Positions 34,970-44,511 are shown, numbered from the stretch's first letter. The stretch is DNA of 64,000 bases from Bacillales bacterium (GCA_035700025.1 DASSOY010000003.1:1-64000), one strand, 5' to 3'. A program made the numbers and translations. The notes: generated by a model from the letters alone, not told the origin.

Positions 34970-34977
34970 AAAATCGA

Positions 34978-35070
34978 TTAAATCGAAATCCCGTTTTCTT
35001 TTAAAAAGTCGGCAATCTGTACAACTTTTTCGGTTTTCGCCGATTGCTCCGCGGTTGTCGTCGTCTCCAT
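34978..35070 (-). CDS. Possible 30-aa peptide or C-terminal gene relic
   Basis: ATG 35070 to TAA 34978 encodes a hydrophilic, Thr-rich start followed by KTEKVVQIADFLKENGISI, which looks like an amphipathic helix. It ends 9 nt before a strong terminator, as a real gene would. Against it: there is no Shine-Dalgarno and an in-frame stop lies four codons upstream. It could be the tail of a decayed gene. Confidence 0.25.
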   Translation of the reverse strand: METTTTAEQSAKTEKVVQIADFLKENGISI

Positions 35071-35203
35071 CGAGGATGCTAATCATCCGTTTCAAAGGTG
35101 CTTTCCTGTCATGCAGTATACGAAAAAAAGTTTGACATGGATGTCTATTTTTTTCCGTGCAGAAATAAATCGATCTCATTCATTTCAAATACGACCGATA
35201 CAT

Positions 35204-36040
35204 TCACCCTTTTACGGCGCCTTCCGTCATGCCTTTGACGATATGCCGCTGGAAGATACCGTAAACGATCATGATTGGAATAACAGCAATCGTCAGTCCG
35301 GCAAACAAAGCGCCCCAAGCGTTCGTATATTGTGCCTTCTGATTCATCAGGTCCATCGCCACGCCGAGCGTGTATTGATCATCGGACTGCAAAAAGATGA
35401 GCGCCATGAAATATTCGTTCCAAAACGTGATCGCATTCATGATCGACACGGTAATGATGCCGGTCAAGACAAGCGGTGTGACGATCTTAAAGAGAATGCC
35501 GTACGGAGACAATCCATCGATCGCCGCCGATTCTTCCAATTCCTTCGGCACCGTCCCCATGAAACTCGTCAAAATAAACACGCTGAAAGGGATTTGCGTA
35601 ACCGCATAGACGACGCCGAGCCCCCACAAGCTGTTCAACATATGCAGCTTCATGAGCAGGAAAAACAAAGGAATCCAGCCGAGCACCATCGGAATCATCA
35701 TCGCCGACAAATAAACATTGAACAATACTTTGCTGCCGCGGAAGCGAATTCTTTCGATCGCATAGGAAGTCGGAAGCGAGAAGACGAGACAAAGGACGGT
35801 TCCGAGCATCGTCACGAATATGCTGTTCAGAAAGCTGGAGCCGATGTTGAAATCCGTCCAGGCGGTCACGAAGTTGTCGAAGCTGAACGATTTCGGCAGC
35901 GCCCAAGGGGAGGCGAAAATTTCGCCGTTCGACTTGAAGGCGCCGAGAACCATCCAGATGACCGGGTAAATGACCGCGATCGACCAGGCAATCAAAGGAA
36001 TGCGCATCCCGGTTTTTACTAAAATTTTACCGAACCTCAT
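35204..36040 (-). CDS. CUT1 sugar ABC transporter permease, MalG-like
   Basis: 278 aa with six membrane helices. The EAA loop that docks the ATPase is EESAAIDGLSPYGILFKIVTPL (~190). ATG 36040 follows GGGGGGAG; the frame opening to 36061 overlaps the upstream gene. Forms importer A with the next two genes. No ATP-binding subunit is encoded in this operon, so a shared MsmX-type ATPase is probably used. Confidence 0.93.
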   Translation of the reverse strand: MRFGKILVKTGMRIPLIAWSIAVIYPVIWMVLGAFKSNGEIFASPWALPKSFSFDNFVTAWTDFNIGSSFLNSIFVTMLGTVLCLVFSLPTSYAIERIRFRGSKVLFNVYLSAMMIPMVLGWIPLFFLLMKLHMLNSLWGLGVVYAVTQIPFSVFILTSFMGTVPKELEESAAIDGLSPYGILFKIVTPLVLTGIITVSIMNAITFWNEYFMALIFLQSDDQYTLGVAMDLMNQKAQYTNAWGALFAGLTIAVIPIMIVYGIFQRHIVKGMTEGAVKG

Positions 36041-36050
36041 CTTCTCCCCC

Positions 36051-36944
36051 CTAGTACTCAACTTTCTCTTTTCTTAATAAAAATTGCAGGATGAGCACCG
36101 TCGCCAGCGACAAAATCAAAATCATTACTCCGATCGTCGCTCCGTAGCCGAAATGAAATTGCTTGAATGCTTGTTGATACAAATACGAGCCCATCACTTG
36201 TGTGGCGTTGTTCGGCCCGCCTTCCGTCATAACTTGTACAATGATGAAAGACCCGTTCAACGTCGTAATGACGATATATAAAATCGATGTTTTGATTTGC
36301 GGCCAGACGAGCGGAACCGTCACCCGCCAAAATTGCTGCCAACTGCCGGCCCCGTCAATATCCGCCGCCTCATACAAATTTTTCGGCACATTCATAATCC
36401 CGCCCATCAACATGAGCATGAACAAACCGATGCCTGCCCAAACGGACGGCAACACAAGACTCGCCAACGCCCAATCCGGACTCCCGAGCCAAGGTTCTGC
36501 CCAGCTGCCCAGGCCGATCGCTTTCAATCCCGAATTGACGATACCCAAATCCGGATTGTAGATAAACGTCCACAATATCCCGATAATGACGACCGACATG
36601 ATATTCGGAAAAAAGAAAACGATCCGGTAAAACGGCGCTTCCTTGATGCGCAATTGCGTTAAGGCAACAGCGAAATACGTGGACAAAACCATGATGCCGA
36701 CTACTTTCGTGACGACGAGAAAATAATCGTGCCAAATCGTTTTCGGGATGATTGGGTCCTTCAACAGCTGTTTATAGTTGTCCCATCCGATGAAATCTTT
36801 CGTCCCCGACATGCCTGACCAGTCAAAAAAGGATAAATAAAGGCCGTTCAAGAGCGGATACACCGTGAAAATAGCAAAGACGATGAACGTCGGCGCCAAA
36901 CAAAACAGCAAAAACATATATTTTTGATTTTTCGATTGCATCAT
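36051..36944 (-). CDS. CUT1 sugar ABC transporter permease, MalF-like
   Basis: 297 aa with six membrane helices; EAA motif YEAADIDGAGSWQQFWRVTVPLVWP (~195-220). ATG after GGAGAAG. Partner of the MalG-like permease 10 nt downstream and of the binding protein at 37010-38371. Confidence 0.93.
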   Translation of the reverse strand: MMQSKNQKYMFLLFCLAPTFIVFAIFTVYPLLNGLYLSFFDWSGMSGTKDFIGWDNYKQLLKDPIIPKTIWHDYFLVVTKVVGIMVLSTYFAVALTQLRIKEAPFYRIVFFFPNIMSVVIIGILWTFIYNPDLGIVNSGLKAIGLGSWAEPWLGSPDWALASLVLPSVWAGIGLFMLMLMGGIMNVPKNLYEAADIDGAGSWQQFWRVTVPLVWPQIKTSILYIVITTLNGSFIIVQVMTEGGPNNATQVMGSYLYQQAFKQFHFGYGATIGVMILILSLATVLILQFLLRKEKVEY

Positions 36945-36977
36945 ACTGCTTCTCCTCCTCCCATTAAAGTGGAAAGG

Positions 36978-36997
36978 AAGGGTCCGATCGGACCCTT
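36978..36997 (-). other. Hairpin after binding-protein gene A
   Basis: Palindrome AAGGGTCC-GATC-GGACCCTT lies between the binding-protein gene and its permeases. There is no T-run, so it probably stabilises or separates the messages. Confidence 0.6.
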
Positions 36998-37009
36998 TCT
37001 CCGCCTCTT

Positions 37010-38371
37010 TTATTTATTGTTTCGGTATTTTTCGGCCGCCTGTTCGGCTTTTTGGCAAAACTGTTCCGCATCGATTTTGCCTAACAGGAGAGAAACAAGG
37101 GCGTTGCTAATCGGCGTTTCAAGATCGGCGCCCATCGGATGATTTTTATGATGAATCGCAACTTTGTCTGGATTGTTGATCATCTCGTTCGCGTCTTTCA
37201 AATAGTCCGGCACCTTCGGGTTGCTTGAAAGATCAACACCTTTCATGTTCATCATCGCACCCGTCAACTCAGCAAATTTCGAAGCGTATTTTTTCTGAAA
37301 CACAAACTGCACGAACGCCTTCGCAGCTTCGGGATTTTCCGCTTTTTTTGCAATGGCGAGCGGACGCAAATCGGGAACGATGACCATCGGTTCACCCGGT
37401 TCATTCATCGGAGAAGGAATGAACCCGAATTGAAAATCATCCGGCACGTCTTTCGCCATTTCGTTCGGCAGCCAAAAGCCGACAGGAATATAGGCGTTTT
37501 TGTGCAGCAAGAAGTTCATTTGCGACTGTGTATGGCTCAGTGCCGCAAATCCAGGGTCGATGAAGCCTTTTTCCTGCATTTGCTGCACCTTTTTCATGAC
37601 GCCGAGCACTTTGTCGCTCGTCCAAGCACCTTTCTCTCCGTCGATGACGGCATTTAACAGCTCATCCCCGCCGGCCGCAGCAATCGCTGGATACAATACG
37701 CCGCGCAAAAAATAATACGGATATTTCCCGGTCGTCACGAACGGCGCGATCCCCGCTTTCTCTTTAATTTCCTGCATCGAAGCCATCCAGCTCGGGAAAT
37801 CCTTCGGCACATCAAAGCCTTCTTTTTCAAACCAATTTTTGTCGTACCACGTACCCCACGTATCAAACACGAGCGGCAAGCTGAATATCTTTCCTCCGTC
37901 ATACTTGCTTGGCGGAACAATGAAACTGTCTTTCAACGGCGTCCCATCCGGTAATTTTACCGTGTTGATCCATTCCGACAAATCCATCAGCTGTCCGTCT
38001 TCGACCATTTGCGTTTCGCTCGCTCCCGCTCCGTCAATGTAAACGACATCCGGCGGATTGTTCGAAATCCAACGCGTCTTCATTTCCTTGTTTATGTTCG
38101 GACCCGCATATTGCTTCACATCGACTTCTGGATACTTCGCTTGGAAATCTTTGATGACCGCTTTCCACCAAGCATCTCCATATCCACCGACGAAATATTG
38201 TATTTCGAGCGTACCGGATACGGCTTTCCCTTCATTTCCGCCGCCCAATTCCCCTTGTGCGCCACCCTCACTGCCGTCTGACGTCTTTCCGAAAGAACAG
38301 CCAGCCAGCATTCCCATCACCAGCACAACCATCGCAACCAACATGAACGTCTTTCTCTTCAATCCGCTCAC
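37010..38371 (-). CDS. Extracellular sugar-binding lipoprotein A (CUT1)
   Basis: 453 aa. Start GTG 38371 is chosen for GGGGTGA upstream; the 22-codon longer frame lacks support. Signal peptide with lipobox (GMLAGC), then a Gly/Glu-rich linker and an ABC solute-binding fold type 1: IQYFVGGYGDAWWKAVIKDF, WISNNPPDVVYIDGAG, LVFDTWGTWYDKNWFEKEG. Resembles oligosaccharide-binding proteins. In an operon with MurQ and an amino-sugar kinase, a muropeptide-derived saccharide is a likely ligand (inference). Confidence 0.93.
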   Translation of the reverse strand: MSGLKRKTFMLVAMVVLVMGMLAGCSFGKTSDGSEGGAQGELGGGNEGKAVSGTLEIQYFVGGYGDAWWKAVIKDFQAKYPEVDVKQYAGPNINKEMKTRWISNNPPDVVYIDGAGASETQMVEDGQLMDLSEWINTVKLPDGTPLKDSFIVPPSKYDGGKIFSLPLVFDTWGTWYDKNWFEKEGFDVPKDFPSWMASMQEIKEKAGIAPFVTTGKYPYYFLRGVLYPAIAAAGGDELLNAVIDGEKGAWTSDKVLGVMKKVQQMQEKGFIDPGFAALSHTQSQMNFLLHKNAYIPVGFWLPNEMAKDVPDDFQFGFIPSPMNEPGEPMVIVPDLRPLAIAKKAENPEAAKAFVQFVFQKKYASKFAELTGAMMNMKGVDLSSNPKVPDYLKDANEMINNPDKVAIHHKNHPMGADLETPISNALVSLLLGKIDAEQFCQKAEQAAEKYRNNK

Positions 38372-38510
38372 ATTTTTCACCCCGTTTAATTTTTTGACTT
38401 GTCCCTTCGTATTCAAGCGATGATGTTTTGCCGTCAAGACTTCAGCGGAGATTTGCTGTGTGACGAACGGTTGGCAAGCCTCGATAAATTTTATTCGTAA
38501 AAACGGGGAA

Positions 38511-38537
38511 ATATTAGCGAAATGAAATTTTATTTCA
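38511..38537 (-). promoter_or_regulatory. Internal RpiR-type operator/promoter before binding-protein gene A
   Basis: Palindrome TGAAAT-AAA-ATTTCA (38523-38537) upstream of a -10-like TAATAT (38511-38516). The same GAAAT-N3-ATTTC design occurs before the rpiR gene at 46635-46647, so one regulator may control both ends of the operon. Confidence 0.55.
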
Positions 38538-38557
38538 TCGTTTCGTTTCGTCGATTA

Positions 38558-38588
38558 AACAAAACAAGCCGCCGACAACCCGGCAGCT
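38558..38588 (-). terminator. Terminator after murQ
   Basis: AGCTGCCG pairs with CGGCGGCT (one wobble) across a 6-nt loop, followed by TGTTTTGTTT. It divides the salvage operon into two parts: murQ and upstream genes, and importer A. Confidence 0.65.
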
Positions 38589-38593
38589 CGTTT

Positions 38594-39526
38594 TCAACCT
38601 TGCCTATTCAAATGTTTCACGAACGCCATCGCTTCGCGGAAATGGCCATTCGCCGCCTTCAGCGCTTGCGCCGCCCGCTCTTGATCGATGTCGCACATAA
38701 CCATCAGCAACGCTGCCCTGGCATCCCCTTGCGCCCTTTCCGCAACCGCCTTCGCTTCCTCTTCGGAAACCCCTGCAACCTCTTTGACGATTTCAACAAC
38801 GCGTCTTCTCAATTTCTGGTTCGTCGCTTGTACGTTGACCATTAAATTTCCGTAAACTTTGCCGAGTTTGATCATCGATGTCGTGGATATCATGTTTAAC
38901 ACCATTTTTTGGGCGGTTCCGGCCTTTAACCTCGTCGACCCCGCAACAATTTCCGGTCCCACCGGCACTTCGATCGGATATTGCACGCATTCGCTTAATT
39001 TCGTATTTTCATTGCATGATAAGCCGACCGTAACCGCTCCCTTTTCACGTGCCGCCGTCACGGCGCCTATGACATACGGCGTCCATCCGCTTGCGGCAAT
39101 TCCGACAACCGCGTCGCCCTCCTCGACCTCTTCTAGAATTTCCGCTCGCCCAGCATCTTCGTCGTCTTCCGCATCTTCGATCGAATGCTTCAACGCCATT
39201 TCTCCGCCGGCAATTAATCCGTTTACAAGCAAGGGACTTACGCCGAACGTAGGAGGACATTCCGAAGCGTCGAGAATGCCAAGCCTCCCGCTTGTTCCTG
39301 CCCCGACGTAAAACAACCGACCGCCGGAACGCAACGCATCGACAATGCTTTTAATGGCCGACTCAATTTGCGGTAACGCTTTTTCAACCGCTTTCGCTAC
39401 GGTTTTATCTTCATCGTTCATCAATTCAATGATCTCGCCGACTTCACACAAGTCGAGATTCTGAGACTTACGAGATACTTGTTCTGTCGTCCACCTCTGT
39501 TTTGACCGTTCCACGGCATTCAACAA
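38594..39526 (-). CDS. murQ: N-acetylmuramic acid 6-phosphate etherase
   Basis: About 310 aa. Removes the lactyl ether from MurNAc-6-P, giving GlcNAc-6-P and D-lactate. SIS-fold with YVGAGTSGRLGILDASECPPTFG (~75-97, catalytic Glu in ASECPP) and AGGEMALKHSIEDAEDD. The start is uncertain (TTG 39526 or 39523; GTG 39511 also possible) because the RBS TAGGAG lies within a few bases. Only 3 nt after the kinase stop. Confidence 0.96.
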   Translation of the reverse strand: MLNAVERSKQRWTTEQVSRKSQNLDLCEVGEIIELMNDEDKTVAKAVEKALPQIESAIKSIVDALRSGGRLFYVGAGTSGRLGILDASECPPTFGVSPLLVNGLIAGGEMALKHSIEDAEDDEDAGRAEILEEVEEGDAVVGIAASGWTPYVIGAVTAAREKGAVTVGLSCNENTKLSECVQYPIEVPVGPEIVAGSTRLKAGTAQKMVLNMISTTSMIKLGKVYGNLMVNVQATNQKLRRRVVEIVKEVAGVSEEEAKAVAERAQGDARAALLMVMCDIDQERAAQALKAANGHFREAMAFVKHLNRQG

Positions 39527-39529
39527 CTC

Positions 39530-40504
39530 CTATCCTTGAAGAAGTGACCAACTTTGCCTGATTTCTTTTTTCAACGATTCGGTAATCGCCATCCCGGAAT
39601 GCCGCAATGCCAGCACATAAGCACCGACCGCCGGGGAAACAGCAGGGTCAACAACCTTTAAATCGCCGAACGTTACGCCTGCTTTTTCAACGAATGCCTG
39701 TTTGAAGAAAGCATTCGAAAATAATCCACCGCTGAGCACCAAGTTCGTGCCTACCGCCGGCATTCCACAGTAAGCGGTTCGTACCAATTCGAGTAACTCG
39801 GCAACGGCAGCTTCGACGATGGCTTGCGCCTGCGCATCTCCCGTTTTGGCAGCCCGAAACACGAGCGCGGACAAATTTGCAATCGTATTTTTCACGTAGG
39901 GGCTTCCGTAAACAAGCGGGATTAGTTGCTCCGGCTCCGACACTGCAAACGCTTCTAAGACAAATTCCGTTAACGATGTTTTCGGCCCGCGGCCGTCCAA
40001 CTGTTTAAGTACAGCCGACAACGCTTGTCGGCCAATGTCATAACCGCTGCCTTCATCGCCGAGCAAATATCCCCAGCCGCCTACGCGCACCGCTTTTTCG
40101 GAGGAAAAACCATACGCGATCGATCCCGTTCCCGCGATTAAAACCAACCCCGGTTCGCCCCACGAACCTGCGGCAAGCGCCGCCTTTGCATCATTCTCAA
40201 TGACGATATCGACAAATGATCGCTTGTACGGATTCAAGAAAGCGTCGATCCGTTGTTTATCTTCCCGCCGATCGGCACCAGCCAACGCTAGATAGATGAC
40301 TGCCAATTGTTCACGGCGCGAACCGGCTTTTACCAAAACCTCTTCAATGAGTCTGCAGAGCGTTTCTTTCACACGCTCCGGCGAATGAGATTGAATGTTG
40401 CCTGAGTCACCCGCGGCATGAGCGAACAATATTCCGTTTTCGTCTCCGATCACGCACGTCGTTTTTGTTCCTCCCCCATCGATTCCGATCCATTTTCTCG
40501 TCAA
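39530..40504 (-). CDS. BadF/BadG-type amino-sugar kinase (GlcNAc/MurNAc kinase-like)
   Basis: 324 aa ASKHA-fold kinase. Phosphate-1 loop GIDGGGTKTTCVIGD near the N-terminus, DAKAALAAGSWGEPGLVLIAGTGSIAYG (~100-130) and LSGGLFSNAFF (~270). The family includes N-acetylglucosamine kinase and the dual MurNAc/GlcNAc kinase MurK of clostridia. Adjacent to murQ, it very probably makes MurNAc-6-P from MurNAc taken up by the ABC importers. TTG 40504 has AAGGA 9 nt upstream. Confidence 0.88.
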   Translation of the reverse strand: MTRKWIGIDGGGTKTTCVIGDENGILFAHAAGDSGNIQSHSPERVKETLCRLIEEVLVKAGSRREQLAVIYLALAGADRREDKQRIDAFLNPYKRSFVDIVIENDAKAALAAGSWGEPGLVLIAGTGSIAYGFSSEKAVRVGGWGYLLGDEGSGYDIGRQALSAVLKQLDGRGPKTSLTEFVLEAFAVSEPEQLIPLVYGSPYVKNTIANLSALVFRAAKTGDAQAQAIVEAAVAELLELVRTAYCGMPAVGTNLVLSGGLFSNAFFKQAFVEKAGVTFGDLKVVDPAVSPAVGAYVLALRHSGMAITESLKKEIRQSWSLLQG

Positions 40505-40553
40505 TGATGATCTTCCTTTCACAACCTCCACCGTGAGCGACGGTCCGTTCCTT

Positions 40554-41327
40554 TCACAAGAGGCCAGGCAACTCTTCCAGCGTACAAAGAGCGGCGGACG
40601 GCGTAATCTCTTCACAAGCTATTTGTATCGTCAAATGATTTCCTTTAGACCACTTCTCTTTCAATATTCCAACATAGCTTTCGTTCTGCGTACGATCCTT
40701 TGGCGATTGACATCTGACTTGCTCGGGCATGTCACGATCGATGAGGAAAGAGAGACAGCCGAGCCGATTGGCAAAATAAACATCATGATCGACTCGATCG
40801 CCCACGTGGGCAACGAGTTCGTCACCGTTCTCGGTGAACGGATCCGCTGTTCGCAAATCCGGCTTTGCATAGCCCGCATGATCGGGCGTCACGATCTTTG
40901 CGAAGTGATCTTTAAGCTGCAACGTTTCAAGTACCGGCAGTTGATATTTTCCCAATCCGTTCGTAATAATACCGAGCGCGTATCCTTTATCCGACAGCTT
41001 GCGCAATACCTCGCGGATGCCCTCTTCAAGCAAATAAACCTTCGGCACAACCGAATGCTGCTTCACCATACGTTCAACGCTAAGCGCGTGCGATGCGCCA
41101 TAGCAGGCAGCCACCTTGTTCAACATATCATCCCAGTCGTAAGCTTCCCGGTAACGCCTTTCTCCCATTCGAACGCTATGTTCCCGTACCAATTCGTCGA
41201 TAATGTCCGCATCTGGAATTTCGTCCGCCAACGTTTCAGCAATTTCGGGAAACACCCATTTTTTAAAAGGATTCTGCATTAAAGTTCCGTCTAAGTCAAA
41301 AGTAATCCATTTTTGCCCCTTGTTCAC
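40554..41327 (-). CDS. HAD-superfamily phosphatase
   Basis: 257 aa. Motif I FDLDGTL (~12-18), motif II IITNG, motif III Lys in AGYAKPDLR and motif IV HVGDRVDHD. The cap is helical (class I, YjjG/GPH-like). The GTG start at 41327 overlaps the permease stop (GTGA), indicating coupling. Substrate unknown; dephosphorylation of a sugar phosphate in the salvage pathway is possible. Confidence 0.88.
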   Translation of the reverse strand: MNKGQKWITFDLDGTLMQNPFKKWVFPEIAETLADEIPDADIIDELVREHSVRMGERRYREAYDWDDMLNKVAACYGASHALSVERMVKQHSVVPKVYLLEEGIREVLRKLSDKGYALGIITNGLGKYQLPVLETLQLKDHFAKIVTPDHAGYAKPDLRTADPFTENGDELVAHVGDRVDHDVYFANRLGCLSFLIDRDMPEQVRCQSPKDRTQNESYVGILKEKWSKGNHLTIQIACEEITPSAALCTLEELPGLL

Positions 41328-42148
41328 TTTACCGCTCCTGTCGTTAAGCCTTCGACAAACTGACGCGAGGCGAACATGAAAGCGATGATCATTGGCAACG
41401 AAGCGAGCGTAAGACCGGCGAAGAGCAAACTCCAATCCGTGCTGTACTGTCCGAACAACGTTTGCATGCCAAGCGGAATCGTTTTTAAGTTTTCATCGTG
41501 GATAAAAATCAGCGGATAGAAGAAATCGTTCCAAATGCTGATTAGATTGACGATGCCGACGGTCGAAAGCGCTGGTTTCATCAAAGGCAGCACGATTTTG
41601 TAATAAACTTGAAAATCATTGCACCCATCCAACTTGGCCGATTGTTCTAGATCTTTCGGAACCGTTCGGAAAAACGCGTAAAAAATGAAAACCGCAAGCG
41701 GCATGCCGTGCGCCACGTAAATGACCATTAAGGAAGCGAGAGAATTCAGCAGATGCAGATGAATCATCATGATGTACAACGGCAAGATCGCTAACTTCAT
41801 CGGCAGCATCAAGCCGATCATGAAGAAAAACAACAAGAATTTGTTCCACTTGAACGAGTAGCGGGATAAGTAAAAAGCGGCGAGTGAACCGATGAACAAA
41901 ATAAAGAAAATCGATACGCCCGTAACAAGTACACTGTTCCACACATAATCGGAAAACTGCACTTTCTGCCAAACCTCAACGAAGTTTTCAAGCGAGAAAT
42001 GTTTCGGCAATTCCAACGGATGCGTCAAAATTTCGACGTCCGACTTAAAGGACGAAACGATCATTAAAAAAATGGGATATAAGAATATAAACGCGAAAAC
42101 GCCCAATATGACGTAACGCAAAGGTTTCGAATACGAGCTTAGTTGCAT
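41324..42148 (-). CDS. CUT1 sugar ABC transporter permease, MalG-like (importer B)
   Basis: 274 aa, six membrane helices, EAA loop LEQSAKLDGCNDFQVYYKIVLPLMKP (~180-205). ATG follows GGAGGAG. Partner of the permease at 42161-43144. Confidence 0.93.
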   Translation of the reverse strand: MQLSSYSKPLRYVILGVFAFIFLYPIFLMIVSSFKSDVEILTHPLELPKHFSLENFVEVWQKVQFSDYVWNSVLVTGVSIFFILFIGSLAAFYLSRYSFKWNKFLLFFFMIGLMLPMKLAILPLYIMMIHLHLLNSLASLMVIYVAHGMPLAVFIFYAFFRTVPKDLEQSAKLDGCNDFQVYYKIVLPLMKPALSTVGIVNLISIWNDFFYPLIFIHDENLKTIPLGMQTLFGQYSTDWSLLFAGLTLASLPMIIAFMFASRQFVEGLTTGAVK

Positions 42149-42160
42149 CCCCGTCTCCTC

Positions 42161-43144
42161 CTAATAATCGACTTCTTTTTTTCTGAAAAAGACCAACAGC
42201 AAGGCGGATGCACAAGCAACCAACAGAAATAAAATAACAGCCAAGGCCGAGCCCAATCCGATCGATGAGTTACTTCCTATGGAACCAAAGGCAAGTCTGT
42301 AAAAATAAGTTGTTAAAACGTCGGTGGCATAATAAGGCGAGCCTGACGAGCCTTCCATCGCATAAATGAGCTCAAACGTTTCGAAGGCACCTATAAAAGT
42401 CAAGATCACCGTGACCATAATTGATTGCATGACCATCGGAATCGTAATGTTGAAAAGCATTCGCCATCCTGATGCCCCATCAAGTTTCGCGGCTTCATAA
42501 ATTTCCTGCGGGATGGACTGCAATCCGGCGAGGTAGACGAGCATCGAAAAACCGAGGCCATACCAGCTGCTGACAAAAATGATCGCGAATAGTGCCGTGT
42601 CGGGATTTCCGAGCCATGACGCGGTTAAAAAATCGAGGCCGACGGCACGGAGGAATGCGTTCAAAGCCCCATGGATCGGGTTTAAAATCAAATTGAACAA
42701 AAATCCGACGACAATAACGGATAACAGCTTTGGCGCAAAATAAACGAACTTGAAAAACTCGCGCCCTTTCGTCACGCTGTTGATGAGCAAAGCAAGAAAG
42801 AAGGCCAGGCAAAGCTCCGAAAAGAAAACGACGCAAAAGTAAAGGATGTTATGTCCGAAAGCATTGAAAAACCTTTCATTGTACGGCGATTCGGTAAACA
42901 ATTTTACAAAATTGTTGAGGCCGACAAAATGCATGCGCACGTACCCTCTGAAGTCAAAAAAGCTGTTGTAAAACGCGGCAAGGATCGGATAAATCTGAAA
43001 GACGACGTACAGGAGCAAGGCCGGAAGAAGAAACAGATGAACGAGATGCTTTTTGAATTTGAACGGCTTCGATGGTTTTGAGTTCAAGGCTGTGATCGCA
43101 TCCCCACGATGAGGATCTTCTTGTTTCTTATAAGCAGCATGCAT
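42161..43144 (-). CDS. CUT1 sugar ABC transporter permease, MalF-like (importer B)
   Basis: 327 aa with a charged N-terminal tail (~30 residues) and six membrane helices; EAA motif YEAAKLDGASGWRMLFNITIPMV (~225-248). ATG 43144 is 8 nt after GGAGGTC; the longer frame to 43177 runs through the hairpin. Confidence 0.93.
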   Translation of the reverse strand: MHAAYKKQEDPHRGDAITALNSKPSKPFKFKKHLVHLFLLPALLLYVVFQIYPILAAFYNSFFDFRGYVRMHFVGLNNFVKLFTESPYNERFFNAFGHNILYFCVVFFSELCLAFFLALLINSVTKGREFFKFVYFAPKLLSVIVVGFLFNLILNPIHGALNAFLRAVGLDFLTASWLGNPDTALFAIIFVSSWYGLGFSMLVYLAGLQSIPQEIYEAAKLDGASGWRMLFNITIPMVMQSIMVTVILTFIGAFETFELIYAMEGSSGSPYYATDVLTTYFYRLAFGSIGSNSSIGLGSALAVILFLLVACASALLLVFFRKKEVDY

Positions 43145-43170
43145 TGTTTTGACCTCCAAAAAAGAGTGGA

Positions 43171-43208
43171 AGATCACAGTCTTTCCTCCTCGGGACCGAC
43201 TGTGATCT
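43171..43208 (-). terminator. Attenuating hairpin between binding protein B and its permeases
   Basis: Perfect 11-bp stem AGATCACAGTC/GACTGTGATCT with a 16-nt loop starting 8 nt after the binding-protein stop, followed on the minus strand by CCACTCTTTTTT. Likely partial terminator that keeps the binding protein in excess. Confidence 0.7.
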
Positions 43209-43215
43209 TGAACAA

Positions 43216-44511
43216 TTATTGCATCGGTTTAAACCATTTTTCGGCGGATTGCTGCGTCTCTTGAATGACTTGATCGATTGTCACTTGTCCGGTGTACATC
43301 CCTTGCAGCGCATTTTCAAACGTCGTTTTCGTTGACGGCGATCCTCCCGTGAAATGAACGAGCATCAAGTAAGGAGTGGTCGCCTTGTCACTCGCCTGCG
43401 AAATTTTCTTGATGATCGGCTGTTCCGGCGAAACGCCGCTGACCGCGCTTACCCGCGCAAACGTATCCGAGAACATTTGTCCGAACTGTTTCGAAGCAAG
43501 AAACTCCATAAAGACTTTCGCTTCTTCGACGTGCTCCGACTTTTTCACAACCGCATAAGAGCTGTCGACCCATGCGGTAACAGGCGCTTTTCCATTCTGC
43601 GTCTCAAGTGCCGGAATCACATCCACCGGCAAGTCCGGTGCTTTTTCGTGAAATTCCGAAAGACGATAGTCCCCGTTAATGTACATCGCAGCTTTGCCGG
43701 CGTAGAGGAGACCTTGAGCATCGTCATCGCTGATCCCGACAAAATCTTTCGGGAAATATTGAGCAAGATCCTTCATTCTTTGCACGGAAGCTTTGAATCC
43801 TTCATCGGTGAAGTCCGTTTCTCCGCTTGTGATTTTCTCAACGAATTCGTTACCTCCGTAAGCGGACGGCGCGATTACGCTGTGCAACAAAGAAAGCAGA
43901 TAAGCCGCATTGCCCGATTGCGCAATCGGTGTGATCCCCTTACTTTTCAGAGTCTCGCAAACATTGACGAAGTCTTCCCACGTTTTCGGGACTGAAATGC
44001 CATTTTCCTCAAAGATTTTCGTGTTGTAAAAAATGACTGCGTTGTTCAAGGAAAGCGGAACACCGTATACTTTTCCGTCGCTGCCCCTTGCCGCGTCTTT
44101 AAACTGATCCGAAATGTTCGATAATCCTTTAATGTCATCCAGCGGAACCAAATAGCCGTTGTCCGGAATATCTTTGTTATAAGGACGCAATTGAATGATA
44201 TCAGCGCCTTGGCCAGAGACGAGCGTGTTGGACAAAATCGTGTTGTATTCTGTTGATTTAAAAGGCTTGAACTCGACGTGAATGTCCGGATGATCGGCTT
44301 CGAAGGCTTTAATGATCTTTTCGTAGCCGGCTTGATCTTCAGTTCTCCAACTATACATGGTCAGCGTTACAGGCTCTTTACTTTTCTCATTGTTCCCGCC
44401 ATCGCTTCCTCCTGCGCCGGATTCACTCCCTGAATCGTTGCCGGAGCAGCCGGACATAATGAAACAAATCACTAAGAACGGGATAAATAACGACAATATT
44501 TTCTTTTTCAA
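43216..44511 (-). CDS. Extracellular sugar-binding lipoprotein B (CUT1)
   Basis: 431 aa from TTG 44511 (AGGGAG 8 nt upstream). Signal peptide with lipobox FIMSGC, a Ser/Gly-rich linker, and a solute-binding fold type 1: LTMYSWRTEDQAGYEKIIKAFEADHPDIHVEF, GQGADIIQLRPYN, YNTKIFEENGISVPKTWEDF. Family matches N-acetylglucosamine/chitobiose and related oligosaccharide-binding proteins in general form. Second binding protein in the same regulon. Confidence 0.93.
   Translation of the reverse strand: MKKKILSLFIPFLVICFIMSGCSGNDSGSESGAGGSDGGNNEKSKEPVTLTMYSWRTEDQAGYEKIIKAFEADHPDIHVEFKPFKSTEYNTILSNTLVSGQGADIIQLRPYNKDIPDNGYLVPLDDIKGLSNISDQFKDAARGSDGKVYGVPLSLNNAVIFYNTKIFEENGISVPKTWEDFVNVCETLKSKGITPIAQSGNAAYLLSLLHSVIAPSAYGGNEFVEKITSGETDFTDEGFKASVQRMKDLAQYFPKDFVGISDDDAQGLLYAGKAAMYINGDYRLSEFHEKAPDLPVDVIPALETQNGKAPVTAWVDSSYAVVKKSEHVEEAKVFMEFLASKQFGQMFSDTFARVSAVSGVSPEQPIIKKISQASDKATTPYLMLVHFTGGSPSTKTTFENALQGMYTGQVTIDQVIQETQQSAEKWFKPMQ

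Noticed and set aside
35111-36022. Plus-strand 303-codon open frame antisense to the MalG-like permease
   Set aside because: Arg/His-rich shadow of the permease gene in the opposite strand; no ribosome site.
40533-41282. Plus-strand 249-codon open frame antisense to the HAD phosphatase gene
   Set aside because: Low-quality composition and fully explained by the coding strand, which has intact HAD motifs.
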